From: a virus
Length of the DNA: 55,065 bases
Virus record (IMG/VR): IMGVR_UViG_3300002141_000068
Span: 1 to 55,065 of that record
Reading direction: 5' to 3' (one strand)
Below the pieces are notes generated by a model. That model was not told where the DNA came from, made no database searches, and saw only the letters and a list, made by a program, of their open reading frames with translations. Below are positions 23,714 through 32,570 of this stretch, piece after piece. Every line of letters begins with the position of its first letter. Position 1 is the stretch's first letter. Both the position numbers and the translations under genes were made by a program.

Positions 23714-25167
23714 TAAACTTTTACTCCATTTATCTGTTCCCATCGAACAGCATCTTCTAAGCTATTTACTAAAGGCTCGCCTTTTACATTCAAACTAGTA
23801 TTCATTAGCATCGGGCAACCGGTTTTTTCATACCAAAGTTCAAGTATTGCCCTGAAGTTTTCATTATCTGCGCGGTTAACTGTCTGTACTCTGCTGGTAT
23901 TATCAACATGGCAAATACCCGGAAAATCATCGGGCAACCGGCATCGTGCTACGAACTGCATGTAAGGACTAGATTTTACGGGCATGTCGAAATATGTATC
24001 CGCATGTTCTTCTAAGATAGCAGGGGCGAACGGTCTAAATTCTTCACGCTTTTTAAGTTGGTTCATTCGAAGTTTGGCATCTTTTCCTCTAGGATCGCAT
24101 AGTAAACTACGATTGCCCAATGCCCTAGGACCAAACTCTGCTCGACCGTTTGCAACTGCTACTACCTTGCCCTTGAGTAGATCATTGACGATATTCTCTA
24201 TGTCTAATGGTCTATCTATATTAGTTCCTAAGAACGGGCCTTTCCAGTATAGTGGTCTTTTCTCCACTGCGGCCACTGCTCCTATAGCACTACCTGCATC
24301 TCCGGGATTGGGCATGACCCACATGTTTTCAAATCCTGCCTTCTTTGCGATAATGCTATTGGCTACACAGTTTAACGCACACCCACCCATGAATATTAAA
24401 TTTTTGCTAGGTAGATTTTGTTTAATCCATTGTGCGGTTTTTAAAAGATATTCTTCCATAACAGCCTGCACACTTGCGGCAATATCAAATTTGCTAGCCC
24501 CGCTCATGTTGTTCCACCATAGACATCCTTGATGCAGATTATGTCTTAGTTTAAAGTCAGGACCTTCAAACTTTTTAAAGAATTGTCTTTTAAAATACTC
24601 AGATAACACCGGTTTTCCAAATGCCGCCATGCCCATTAAAATATATTCTTCTTCATTGGGTTTTAGTCCAAGGTACTGCGTCATTGCGGTATAGAACAGC
24701 CCAATGCTATTTGGATAATTTTTTGACCAAACTTTTTCTAATCCAGCATAGCTTGTTGCTTTCCAGATTGAAACTGTATTCCATTCGCCGATAGCATCTA
24801 CTACTAGTATGCTAGCATCTGAAAAGTTGCTGGTATAAAACCCTGCGGCAGCATGACTATGATGATGCTGTACATGTTCTACAGGTAAATGTCCCAACCC
24901 CACCCTGGCTAGTTCTTCTTTTGGATCACACCACCACGGTCGTTGACCGCTATAAAGTTTTCTAAGAGATTTAGTAAGGGGGTTTTCAAACCATACGATA
25001 GATTTAGGAGATCCGTACTCGTACATCTCCTTAACCATCTCTAGATTTAGTCTATTGTCGTTTTTAACACGAGAATATCTTTCTGCGTGTGCGGCCCAGA
25101 CAATTTCTTCCCCGTCAATTAATGCTAGGCTAGAGTCATGATTCTGCCCATTAATGCCAAGTATCAT
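23710..25167 (-). CDS. Carbamoyltransferase (NodU/CmcH family)
   Basis: O-carbamoyltransferase using carbamoyl phosphate and ATP. HHHSHAAAGF (101-110) is the metal-binding His cluster of the TsaD-like N-terminal domain, FMGGCALNCVANS (about 252-264) is a family motif, and the YrdC-like C-terminal part has EFGPRALGNRSLL and REEFRPFAPA. At 485 residues it is a little shorter than the usual 560-600. Such enzymes occur in T4-like marine phages and decorate sugars or antibiotics. The likely target here is a nucleotide sugar or glycan of the phage pathway. Confidence 0.92.
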   Translation of the reverse strand: MILGINGQNHDSSLALIDGEEIVWAAHAERYSRVKNDNRLNLEMVKEMYEYGSPKSIVWFENPLTKSLRKLYSGQRPWWCDPKEELARVGLGHLPVEHVQHHHSHAAAGFYTSNFSDASILVVDAIGEWNTVSIWKATSYAGLEKVWSKNYPNSIGLFYTAMTQYLGLKPNEEEYILMGMAAFGKPVLSEYFKRQFFKKFEGPDFKLRHNLHQGCLWWNNMSGASKFDIAASVQAVMEEYLLKTAQWIKQNLPSKNLIFMGGCALNCVANSIIAKKAGFENMWVMPNPGDAGSAIGAVAAVEKRPLYWKGPFLGTNIDRPLDIENIVNDLLKGKVVAVANGRAEFGPRALGNRSLLCDPRGKDAKLRMNQLKKREEFRPFAPAILEEHADTYFDMPVKSSPYMQFVARCRLPDDFPGICHVDNTSRVQTVNRADNENFRAILELWYEKTGCPMLMNTSLNVKGEPLVNSLEDAVRWEQINGVKVY

Positions 25168-25170
25168 AAT

Positions 25171-25278
25171 TTAGTAGATAAATGGATCACGCTTGCGAAG
25201 CTCTGCTAGGCGCTTTTCCAATAACCTTTTTTGTTTTCTTCTATGGAACCAATTTTTTATAAGAGTAAAGATGTTCAT
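25171..25278 (-). CDS. Small conserved basic protein (35 residues)
   Basis: The ATG at 25278 lies 5 nt after a late-type AATAAATA. It encodes MNIFTLIKNWFHRRKQK and ends AELRKRDPFIY. The ending LRKRDPFIY is recognised from short proteins of T4-like marine phages. Probably a late-expressed basic amphipathic peptide. Role unknown. Confidence 0.7.
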   Translation of the reverse strand: MNIFTLIKNWFHRRKQKRLLEKRLAELRKRDPFIY

Positions 25279-25283
25279 GCGTA

Positions 25284-25291
25284 TATTTATT
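25284..25291 (-). promoter_or_regulatory. Late promoter AATAAATA (minus)
   Basis: It ends 5 nt before the ATG at 25278 and is half of a divergent pair with the plus-strand motif at 25308. Confidence 0.65.
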
Positions 25292-25307
25292 ATGTATGTA
25301 GTTAACT

Positions 25308-25315
25308 AATAAATA
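25308..25315 (+). promoter_or_regulatory. Late promoter AATAAATA (plus)
   Basis: It ends 6 nt before the ATG at 25322 and opens the plus-strand accessory island. No Shine-Dalgarno sequence fits between. Confidence 0.65.
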
Positions 25316-25321
25316 TTCAAT

Positions 25322-26053
25322 ATGCTAAACTTTGAAGAAATTTTAAAAAATGGTATTACCATAAGTAGTTCTGGAACTAGCGGAGCTCCAAAGACTTTCT
25401 TTCAATCCCCTGCTAAACTCATATCATCAAACCAGGTAGCAATAGAAGCGCAACATATAGTTTCAACTAGTAGAATTTATACTTGTTGTAAAACTACCCA
25501 TGCAGGCGGATTGTTAGCACAAACTCTCCCCGGGTACTCTGTTGGTGCTCAAGTTGACATTGTCCAATTTAATGCTTATCGATTTATTGACGAGATAGTA
25601 GGGTATACCCATACGCACATAACGCCTCTACACGCAAAAGCCATAATGCTAACCAAGAATTTTAAAAACTTAGATCTTTCTAACATATGGGTAACTTGTG
25701 GTGCTGATCCAGTTACTTGGGACATTATCGAAGCGTTTGTTGAACGCGGCGCTACTTTTATGACTAATTGGGGTATGAGTGAAGTGGGTCCGATAGCAAT
25801 TAACACTACATTTAGATCATTGACAGATGTTAAAGTATATAAGAATGACGCACCTAAAAATTCTACATTATTAGGTAGTACTGCTTGGTGCCGTTATAAG
25901 ATCGTTGACCGTGAATTGTATGTAAAAGGTCCTATATCAATTTTTGATGATTGGTACAATACCGGAGATCAAGTTGTAATGCATCAAGGTTCGTTATATT
26001 ATTTAGGCAGGTCAAATACTGAAATAGATTTATGGAATCCAAAAAAAGGTTAA
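25322..26053 (+). CDS. Short ANL-superfamily (AMP-forming) enzyme
   Basis: A 243-residue adenylating-enzyme-like protein, about half the usual 500 or more. The ATP-binding loop is ISSSGTSGAPKT (14-25); TNWGMSEVGPIA corresponds to the YGxTE core; WYNTGDQVVMHQGSLYYLGR is the TGD motif that ends the large domain. The small C-terminal lid domain is missing, so the second half-reaction (thioester formation) is doubtful. It probably makes an acyl-adenylate that the adjacent GNAT-like protein could accept; this is inference. Confidence 0.8.
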   Translation: MLNFEEILKNGITISSSGTSGAPKTFFQSPAKLISSNQVAIEAQHIVSTSRIYTCCKTTHAGGLLAQTLPGYSVGAQVDIVQFNAYRFIDEIVGYTHTHITPLHAKAIMLTKNFKNLDLSNIWVTCGADPVTWDIIEAFVERGATFMTNWGMSEVGPIAINTTFRSLTDVKVYKNDAPKNSTLLGSTAWCRYKIVDRELYVKGPISIFDDWYNTGDQVVMHQGSLYYLGRSNTEIDLWNPKKG

Positions 26054-26613
26054 CAACGGTTCCTTTCTCAGAGGACCATATAGATGATCTAGCAGTATTC
26101 TGCCGGGCTTGCGATCTGCATGGCTATAAAAATAATAATAGTTTTGACACTATGAGATTAACATGGTGTTTAGAAAACGGGGGACAATTTTTTCTAACCT
26201 ATTGCGATGGAATTGTAATAAGTGTAAGTGGATGCCACCCGTTGCCCGAAGTCGGTCCCGATGTATACAGGATTTTATTTAGGGGAGCAACTCTTAGAAA
26301 TTATCAAAATCTTTTGGGAATATTAAGTAAAACCCATATGACTTCTATTCCATTTTACGAGCATATTCCGTTAGCACTAGACTGGGCTAAAGACAGGGCA
26401 TCAACTTTTGTAATCACTACTAATTGGTCCAATCCCGATGGTATTGAGTCAATGAGTCGTAGTCATAGCGTTTTAGGACTACTTGCACGACAAGGCATTG
26501 TTGATTGCTTAATTGAAAAAGTAAATTTATTTCACACAGATCAAACTGTTTGGAAATTAAATGTAGAAAAATACTTTGATGCTAGAGAAAAATTTAAACA
26601 ACGAAATGGTTGA
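26032..26613 (+). CDS. GNAT-like acyltransferase
   Basis: A 193-residue protein with a GNAT-like layout: SEDHIDDLAVFCRAC at the start, QFFLTYCDGIVISVSGCH in the central strands, and RILFRGATLRNYQNLLG in the cofactor region. Phage proteins with SGCHxxPEV then LFRxxTL are usually assigned to this fold. It overlaps the ANL gene by 22 nt, suggesting a paired activating and transferring step. The acyl donor is unknown. Confidence 0.6.
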   Translation: MESKKRLTTVPFSEDHIDDLAVFCRACDLHGYKNNNSFDTMRLTWCLENGGQFFLTYCDGIVISVSGCHPLPEVGPDVYRILFRGATLRNYQNLLGILSKTHMTSIPFYEHIPLALDWAKDRASTFVITTNWSNPDGIESMSRSHSVLGLLARQGIVDCLIEKVNLFHTDQTVWKLNVEKYFDAREKFKQRNG

Positions 26614-27334
26614 TAATAAAAACTATCTTTTTATTTTAGCAAATCCGGGATCTGGAGGACACAGGTTAGGTCGAGGAATTAGTTCACTTGATTCAGTGTA
26701 TTGGTATAGTTGCAGCCGCAATGGTATTTCTCCTACCGATGTATACTCTTCTAACAATGTTATTGGAAAAACAATCAGTCACTACCATTATGACAGGATT
26801 GTAGGAACACAAATGGTTCCCCTAGTAGGAGAACGGATAGAGCAATGGTGGAACACAGATGATCTGGATTTCTTTTATAAAGAAGTATGGACTTCTCAAA
26901 TGATTAAATTTTCTAAAGTGCTAGAAACCCAATACTTACATTGGATATTACACGATAATCCTATGCACCTGTTGACTCGATTTTCAAATGCTAAGGTTAT
27001 TTCTCTTATCGATACAGACATGCCTGCGATTGTTGATCGACACATGGAAACTACTGCAAAGTTTCCAGCGTATTATAGGATGGTTAATTTGCGGCCAACT
27101 TACTTAACTCAATATTCCCAAGATGTTGAAACTTTAGAACAATTGCGTCCTGGTGCAACTTTACAAGATCTGTGGGAATATCAAAACCCAAATGGAAATT
27201 ACAAACAATTTGTTAAGAATAAATTAGAAGAAGATAATAATGAACGCTTAAAAGTAGATCATCCCAGGCATTTAAAAGTTACCTGGGATGATCTAAATTT
27301 AAAAACTATTGAAGATTTTTTACAAACTGCCTAA
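26606..27334 (+). CDS. P-loop sulfotransferase-like protein (GSGGHRLGR type)
   Basis: The start at 26606 (ATGGTTGA) overlaps the previous stop. A P-loop lies at the N-terminus (YLFILANPGSGGHRLGRGI), and VISLIDTDMPAIVDRHMET lies in the middle. Such phage proteins look like PAPS-dependent sulfotransferases or related nucleotide-binding proteins, but the PAPS-binding signature is not certain. It ends in a convergent 15-bp overlap with the minus-strand gene. Confidence 0.6.
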   Translation: MVDNKNYLFILANPGSGGHRLGRGISSLDSVYWYSCSRNGISPTDVYSSNNVIGKTISHYHYDRIVGTQMVPLVGERIEQWWNTDDLDFFYKEVWTSQMIKFSKVLETQYLHWILHDNPMHLLTRFSNAKVISLIDTDMPAIVDRHMETTAKFPAYYRMVNLRPTYLTQYSQDVETLEQLRPGATLQDLWEYQNPNGNYKQFVKNKLEEDNNERLKVDHPRHLKVTWDDLNLKTIEDFLQTA

Positions 27335-27865
27335 TATCGATATCATCTGCATTGAGGTAGTGCTAGTAGTGTTAACTGTAAGATCGGAATTAAAAATATG
27401 GAGTGCAGTAACATAATTCCACGATGCTGTTACCGCATTATTAATAAAAAAATTGTCCATATCAGTTAGTTGGAGTTCTACAGTAGTTGCTAAAGTTGCC
27501 GTGGTCAAATTCCTTAATTTTCCTCTAGAGAATTCTTTTTGTGCTTCTGGTGTACCTGCTTTTACAAATATAAAAGTTGCGGTATCTTTATACTGGTTGT
27601 AAATACTCTGAATATTTTCTATGATTTGCCATCCGTCAAAGACCAATGCTTCGGCAGATTCTTGTAAAGACATCGTGTTTGATATCTCAAACAATGTAGC
27701 ATTAGCTGGAGTTGTACCATATTCTGCTATTGCAGGATCTTTTCCTAAACTTTGAACAAATATGGTTCCAGGTGTATACTTCGTTCGTAGTAAGTCAACT
27801 AGATCTCCGGCCATTGATCTGTGACCAGAACCAATATAGCCTACGAAAAAATAAATTTTTGCCAT
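27320..27865 (-). CDS. P-loop-like hypothetical protein
   Basis: A 181-residue minus-strand protein with an N-terminal loop (IYFFVGYIGSGHRSMAGDL) that resembles the P-loops of its neighbours; the rest (FIFVKAGTPEAQKEFSRGK) is consistent with a small nucleotide kinase-like fold. The C-terminus is Thr/Ser-rich. It interrupts the plus-strand island. Not recognised further. Confidence 0.55.
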   Translation of the reverse strand: MAKIYFFVGYIGSGHRSMAGDLVDLLRTKYTPGTIFVQSLGKDPAIAEYGTTPANATLFEISNTMSLQESAEALVFDGWQIIENIQSIYNQYKDTATFIFVKAGTPEAQKEFSRGKLRNLTTATLATTVELQLTDMDNFFINNAVTASWNYVTALHIFNSDLTVNTTSTTSMQMISILGSL

Positions 27866-27933
27866 TTGAAATATCCCATAAGATGTTTATTAATGTTATT
27901 TAGCAGTTATTTAAAAAGATTTAACTAAATAGG

Positions 27934-27962
27934 TTGACAAAAAAATTTGTGATTTATCTAAA
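27934..27962 (+). promoter_or_regulatory. Sigma70-like promoter TTGACA-17-TCTAAA
   Basis: A perfect -35 (27934-27939) with a weaker -10 (27957-27962). It stands in the 165-bp gap before the oxygenase-TctA-TctC unit, the only plus-strand promoter of this class seen. Confidence 0.5.
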
Positions 27963-28030
27963 TTTTTTTAACTCTTGAAGAAATTTGTTAAATAAAGAGT
28001 AAATTTTACATCTACATTAGGAAAAAACAC

Positions 28031-28768
28031 ATGACTACACAAAAATTAGACTTAATGGAAGAAGCGACGGCATTGAGCAACTATCATTTTGATAAAAATA
28101 AAATTGACCCTAGATTTGACGGAGCACAGGTTTTAGGCAGATTTGAGGGAGACTGGGCAGACGAAGTTACGCAAATGATTGAAATTTCAAAATCTCGATC
28201 ATTTGGAACTAGGAATTTACTCGAAGGCCAAGTAAATGTTGATCTAGATAATCCAACCGGTGAAAAAGTTGATTATAAAGAAATGATTGAAGGATTTCGT
28301 CCTTACGAAAAAGAGTTCTTTGATAAAACTGATTTAGATTATTACGGGTATCCGATCATTAATAAAACTAATGAAATTGGACCAAAAGTAACAGCCTTGT
28401 TTAATGCATTTAAATTTGCGGCTCCTACCACATACACTGTTCATATTCAAAAGGTAGGACAAATTTTTCCATACCATATTGACTTTTTTCATCGCCGCCG
28501 ATGGAAAGATGCACCGCAAGACAAAGTTATCCGCATTCAAGTTATGTTAAATGACTGGACTCCTGGGCAAGTTTTAGGATACGGCAATGATGTTTACACA
28601 CAATGGAAAGCTGGCGAATTTCATACTTTTGATCATGCTAGTGTACCTCACTGGACTGCTAACGCCGCATACGAACCGCGTGTATCTTTGCTAATAACCG
28701 GTGTTAAAACACTAGAAACTGAAGAATTTCTTTACCAAGCACGAACACAAAAAACTGTAAAAGCATAA
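28031..28768 (+). CDS. 2-oxoglutarate/Fe(II)-dependent oxygenase-like protein (Asp/Asn beta-hydroxylase type)
   Basis: A 245-residue protein. Metal ligands fit His149 and Asp151 in FPYHIDFFH and His207 in ASVPHWTAN; Arg217 in EPRVSLL fits the 2-oxoglutarate carboxylate. AGGAAA precedes the ATG. It heads the transporter unit, with tctA starting 10 nt after its stop. This oxygenase needs 2-oxoglutarate and iron, and the next two genes import carboxylates, which may be a functional link. Confidence 0.75.
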   Translation: MTTQKLDLMEEATALSNYHFDKNKIDPRFDGAQVLGRFEGDWADEVTQMIEISKSRSFGTRNLLEGQVNVDLDNPTGEKVDYKEMIEGFRPYEKEFFDKTDLDYYGYPIINKTNEIGPKVTALFNAFKFAAPTTYTVHIQKVGQIFPYHIDFFHRRRWKDAPQDKVIRIQVMLNDWTPGQVLGYGNDVYTQWKAGEFHTFDHASVPHWTANAAYEPRVSLLITGVKTLETEEFLYQARTQKTVKA

Positions 28769-28778
28769 AAGGAAATAA

Positions 28779-30236
28779 ATGGATTTGCTAACACATTATT
28801 TGCCATTTGTACTTGCAGGAACATTATACGGTTTTATTTTTGGAATTATTCCAGTAGCAGGTGCTACCACTGCCCTCTTAACTCTATTTGGGTTTATAGA
28901 ATATTTTAAAGGTGAACCTTACGGACTTGTTGCCTTTTGTGTAGCGGTGTCGGTATCGGCTAGTGTAGGAGATTTGTTTGCTAGTGTAGTACTGAATATT
29001 CCCGGCGGCGGCGGCAGCACTGCTACAATGCTTGACGGATATCCTATGGCTAGGCGTGGAGAATCTGCTAGAGCAATGAGTGCCGCCGTATTTAGTGCTA
29101 CTCTGCAGGGGCTATTTTGGGGTGTACTTGCTATTATGCTTTTACCCTACTATAAAGGATTAGTATTAGCATTTGGAATTCCGGAGATGCTAGCATTCTT
29201 AATCTTAGCCTTTGCCTGCGTAACAATGATCAGTAGCGATTATTGGGTTAGGGGTATCATTGGACTAGCATTAGGTATTTTTGTAGGTCTGATTGGGACT
29301 GATCCAGTTAGCGGAGATCAACGATTTACACTTGGCTGGCTATACCTAGCAGATGGAATACAAGCCGCTCCGCTGATGGCAGGTGTAATGGCCATACCAG
29401 AAATTTTAGAAGCATTCAGATCAAAATCGGTATATCTAGAAAGCGCAAAAAATAACTGGGAACAAATTAAACAAGGCGCTCGAGATGTTTGGGATTCAAA
29501 GAAAGATAGTTTTCAGGGTGGAGTCATTGGGGCCATTGTTGGAGCATTGCCTGCCCTAGGCGGTAGCATTAGCGAATGGCTATCATATGGACAAGCTGTA
29601 GCATCTAATAAAAATCCATCCCCACCGTTTGGTGAGGGCAATGTCAAAGGTATCATTGCACCCGAAGGTGCTAATTTGGCACACAAGGCCACCGCATTTG
29701 TACCGACGGTATTATTTGGTGTTCCGGGTGCTCCATTTGAAGTAATTATTATTTCGTTACTAGCCGTCGTAGGATTAGACATGGGCAGTAGTAGACTACT
29801 AGCCGACACTACTTTTTATTCGGTATTATCGTTTGGGTATATGACTAGTTTAGTAGTCACATTCTTTATTGCGATTGCTTTTATTAGATATGCAACATTA
29901 ATCACTCGTGTTCCATTCATCTATTGGGGGACACCAACTGTGATGTTATTGGTATGGGCATGTGTACAATACACAGGGCTTTGGGAAGATTATGCCGTCC
30001 TAATAGTTTGTATTGCTGTTGGATTTAGTTTAAAATATTTAAAAATAAGTAGGATTAGTTTCATTATTGGTTTTGCCTTGGCAGATAAAATAGCATTAGT
30101 TGGGTTGCAGTTTTTAACATTGTTCAGTATTTCTGATTTGCTAACTCGCCCTATCAGTTTATCACTACTGCTGATTACAGTGGGGATAATTATTAGAGGA
30201 TTGTTTTTTACACAATCAAAAATCAAATACATTTAA
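28779..30236 (+). CDS. tctA: Tripartite tricarboxylate transporter large membrane subunit (TctA)
   Basis: A 485-residue protein with about 11-12 membrane helices, normal TctA length. Family motifs are GIIPVAGATTALLTLFGF (near residue 22), NIPGGGGSTATMLDGYPM (about 73-90) and GALPALGGSISEW with FGVPGAPFEV in the second half. TctA is the channel-forming subunit that imports citrate-type or other carboxylates with the periplasmic TctC. AAGGAAA precedes the ATG. No TctB (the small four-helix subunit) follows, so the host's may be used. Confidence 0.92.
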   Translation: MDLLTHYLPFVLAGTLYGFIFGIIPVAGATTALLTLFGFIEYFKGEPYGLVAFCVAVSVSASVGDLFASVVLNIPGGGGSTATMLDGYPMARRGESARAMSAAVFSATLQGLFWGVLAIMLLPYYKGLVLAFGIPEMLAFLILAFACVTMISSDYWVRGIIGLALGIFVGLIGTDPVSGDQRFTLGWLYLADGIQAAPLMAGVMAIPEILEAFRSKSVYLESAKNNWEQIKQGARDVWDSKKDSFQGGVIGAIVGALPALGGSISEWLSYGQAVASNKNPSPPFGEGNVKGIIAPEGANLAHKATAFVPTVLFGVPGAPFEVIIISLLAVVGLDMGSSRLLADTTFYSVLSFGYMTSLVVTFFIAIAFIRYATLITRVPFIYWGTPTVMLLVWACVQYTGLWEDYAVLIVCIAVGFSLKYLKISRISFIIGFALADKIALVGLQFLTLFSISDLLTRPISLSLLLITVGIIIRGLFFTQSKIKYI

Positions 30237-30246
30237 AGGATATAAA

Positions 30247-31302
30247 ATGAAAAAAGTGTTAATGGGTATTGTATTTTTAATGATGTCAGTAATGTCCCAT
30301 GCTGAGATGAAAATTGTTGTCCCGGGCAACGGTGGATGGTGGGCGGTAGTTATCCCTGAATTATCAAAGGCGTTAGGTGAACCAATTACTCCCGTAGTTA
30401 TTGAAGGTGCTAAAGCTATCCCTGCTGGAAATAAATTCCATGAAAAATTCCGTTTTGATAACAACACAATGTGGTTTTCACAAGGCGGGCAAGCAGAGGC
30501 GTTTCTAATTGATAGTGCTACTACATACAATTATAAAGATTATGAGCCAATTATAGCACATAACAACACAATCTTAGTTGCTGTTCAAAAAGGAATTGAT
30601 CCTTATAAGCTAGACAAGTTTAAGTTTGGATATTCAAACGGATCTAACCCGGATGTTATGTCAATGTTAATGCTGACTTGTGGAGAACTTCCTAACATGA
30701 ACGCATACTTAGAATGTTACAAAAAGAAGTTTATCTATGTTAAGGGTATTAGCCAAGCTGAAATTTATCTATCATTCACCCGCGGCGAATTAAATTCTAT
30801 GCGTGGACATCCGTCAGAGTGGACTAAAAACTTTGCAGACAAAGATATTGGGTTTGTTTGGTATTCGGGCGGCATCACAAATCACAAAACCGGTTCTATT
30901 GAACCAGATACTAATTTTCCGGTAGGCAAACAAAGTTTTGAGCAAGTGTACAAAGCCAAATATGGTAAATTACCAAAGGGTGAATTCTACGATGCCTATG
31001 TGCTAGTTAAGAGCTACCGAGATGTATTACAAAAAGTTATTTGGGTCAATAAAGGTAACCCAAATAAGGATCGGTTAATTGCTGCCGCAAAGAAAATGAT
31101 TGCTGATTCAGAAAGCCAAAAAGTTATTGAAGAGCGTGTTGGCAAGTATCCTTGGTTAATTGGAGATGAAGTTATTCAGGCTAAATCTCAGCTTGACAAA
31201 AAGTTAACTAAGAAGAATCTAGAAAATCTTGTGTGGTGGACTAAAAACGCTTATGAAATGACCGCTGTTATGAAACCAGAGATTGTTAGTATCGCCAAGT
31301 AA
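30247..31302 (+). CDS. Periplasmic solute-binding protein, TctC-like
   Basis: A 351-residue protein with a Sec signal peptide (about 1-19, cleavage near SHA-EM). The mature part begins MKIVVPGNGGWWAVVIPEL, the binding-protein opening seen in TctC/Bug proteins, and includes GYSNGSNPDVMSMLMLTC and VQKGIDPYKLDKFKFG. It captures the carboxylate in the periplasm for TctA. AAAGGA precedes the ATG. A hairpin follows the stop, closing the unit. The ligand cannot be told from the sequence. Confidence 0.8.
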   Translation: MKKVLMGIVFLMMSVMSHAEMKIVVPGNGGWWAVVIPELSKALGEPITPVVIEGAKAIPAGNKFHEKFRFDNNTMWFSQGGQAEAFLIDSATTYNYKDYEPIIAHNNTILVAVQKGIDPYKLDKFKFGYSNGSNPDVMSMLMLTCGELPNMNAYLECYKKKFIYVKGISQAEIYLSFTRGELNSMRGHPSEWTKNFADKDIGFVWYSGGITNHKTGSIEPDTNFPVGKQSFEQVYKAKYGKLPKGEFYDAYVLVKSYRDVLQKVIWVNKGNPNKDRLIAAAKKMIADSESQKVIEERVGKYPWLIGDEVIQAKSQLDKKLTKKNLENLVWWTKNAYEMTAVMKPEIVSIAK

Positions 31303-31308
31303 TATAAC

Positions 31309-31332
31309 GCAGATAGAGGCAACTCTATCTGC
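31309..31332 (+). terminator. Hairpin terminator-like structure after tctC-like gene
   Basis: GCAGATAGAG pairs with CTCTATCTGC (10 bp, perfect) around a GCAA tetraloop. Only a short T-run follows, so termination may be partial and allow read-through into the next genes. Confidence 0.65.
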
Positions 31333-31366
31333 TTTAACGCCATAAAAAATTATAACGAGGCAATAT

Positions 31367-32035
31367 TTGAAAAAATTATTAATACTAGCAGGCCCCCAAG
31401 GTTCAGGAAATCATATTTTTTCTAGAATCTTTAGTATTCATCCCGATGTGCATGGATGGAAAGATCTCAAAGATAAGTATTGGTTAAAGCATCACGATGA
31501 ACCATTTAATGAATCGTTTCTTTATCCTAATTTGTTAACTGAAGATCAGTTTGACGGATTTCAACATATATGCACTGGAATCAGTTATCCTTCAAATTTC
31601 GACAGTATCAAATATCAACCTAAAATTTTAGAATTTGCAGCCAAAGCAGATAGTTGGGGGATTGATGTTACTATTGCAATTATATGTAGAGATGAACAGA
31701 TCGTTAGAGAACAACAGATGAGATTGCGTAAAAATGAAACAATTGATGAGTTTAAACTTTATGTAACTAGTGTTTTATTACCTAGCAAATTTCCTGTACA
31801 TTTCTTAAGTTTAGAAACATTTTTCTGTTACAAGCAAGAGTACTTGCAGTATCTTTCAAAAGTATTAGATTTTCCTATCGATTATACCAATCCTGATATT
31901 TTAAAATTTATTACAGAAAGCCCTAATAAAAAATATATCACCCCTATAACAGAACATTGGTTAGATAAAGAGAATTCTGTAGGCATATTATTAACAGATT
32001 TAATACACACCGGGGGTAAAAAACATAATGGGTAA
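31367..32035 (+). CDS. P-loop sulfotransferase-like protein A (paralogue of 33608)
   Basis: The start codon is TTG with GAGG 8 nt upstream, a rare start in this window. The 222 residues open with LILAGPQGSGNHIFSRIF (P-loop about 8-16) followed by DVHGWKDLKDKYW. They end EHWLDKENSVGILLTDL. The pattern GPQGSGNH, GW, YW, LDK is shared with 33608. Similar phage proteins are assigned to the sulfotransferase/P-loop class, with the acceptor unknown. Confidence 0.65.
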   Translation: MKKLLILAGPQGSGNHIFSRIFSIHPDVHGWKDLKDKYWLKHHDEPFNESFLYPNLLTEDQFDGFQHICTGISYPSNFDSIKYQPKILEFAAKADSWGIDVTIAIICRDEQIVREQQMRLRKNETIDEFKLYVTSVLLPSKFPVHFLSLETFFCYKQEYLQYLSKVLDFPIDYTNPDILKFITESPNKKYITPITEHWLDKENSVGILLTDLIHTGGKKHNG

Positions 32036-32570
32036 TAGGATTATTTTTATAGTGGTTCCATTATCCCCCAAATGGGGTTGGATGGCTAACCATATTGACT
32101 CTGTAATTGATATCGGTTCAACATCACGCCTTGAATTTAAATTTGGGTCAATGGGAAGAATTGAATCAGCAAAACGCAGAATATTACCAATAGATAGAAT
32201 TAGAGAAACTATAAAAGAACATCGAGAATTATTTAAAGATGAAATTAAGATATATTATGGATGGGAACTAGTTGAGTGCATACATGATCTTATTTTAGAA
32301 TTTCCCAACGCAGAATTTTTGATAGGACTTTGTCCCTTTGATTCTCAAAAAATTATAGACGCCGCGACTTATCGTAAAGCACATAGTATAAAATCTCCCG
32401 AGCGTCGCCGCCGCGGAGATTTTGTAGATTTATTTTATAAAAAGGCAGAATTACAGTATAAGATATTGACTGAATTTTTAAAAAATCAAAAACTTGAAAA
32501 TTTTAATATCCCAGATGCCCCTTCTAATTACAAATTTTATTATATTAATAACCCTAAGGCACCAAAATGA
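32028..32570 (+). CDS. Hypothetical island protein B1 (paralogue of 33112)
   Basis: A 180-residue protein starting with a hydrophobic strand (RIIFIVVPLSPKWGWMA) and containing KIYYGWELVECIHDLILEF then PNAEFLIGL. The same YYGWE-x-ECxxxLIxEFP layout occurs in the protein at 33112. It overlaps the previous gene by 8 nt and the next by ATGA. Fold not recognised. Confidence 0.6.
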   Translation: MGNRIIFIVVPLSPKWGWMANHIDSVIDIGSTSRLEFKFGSMGRIESAKRRILPIDRIRETIKEHRELFKDEIKIYYGWELVECIHDLILEFPNAEFLIGLCPFDSQKIIDAATYRKAHSIKSPERRRRGDFVDLFYKKAELQYKILTEFLKNQKLENFNIPDAPSNYKFYYINNPKAPK

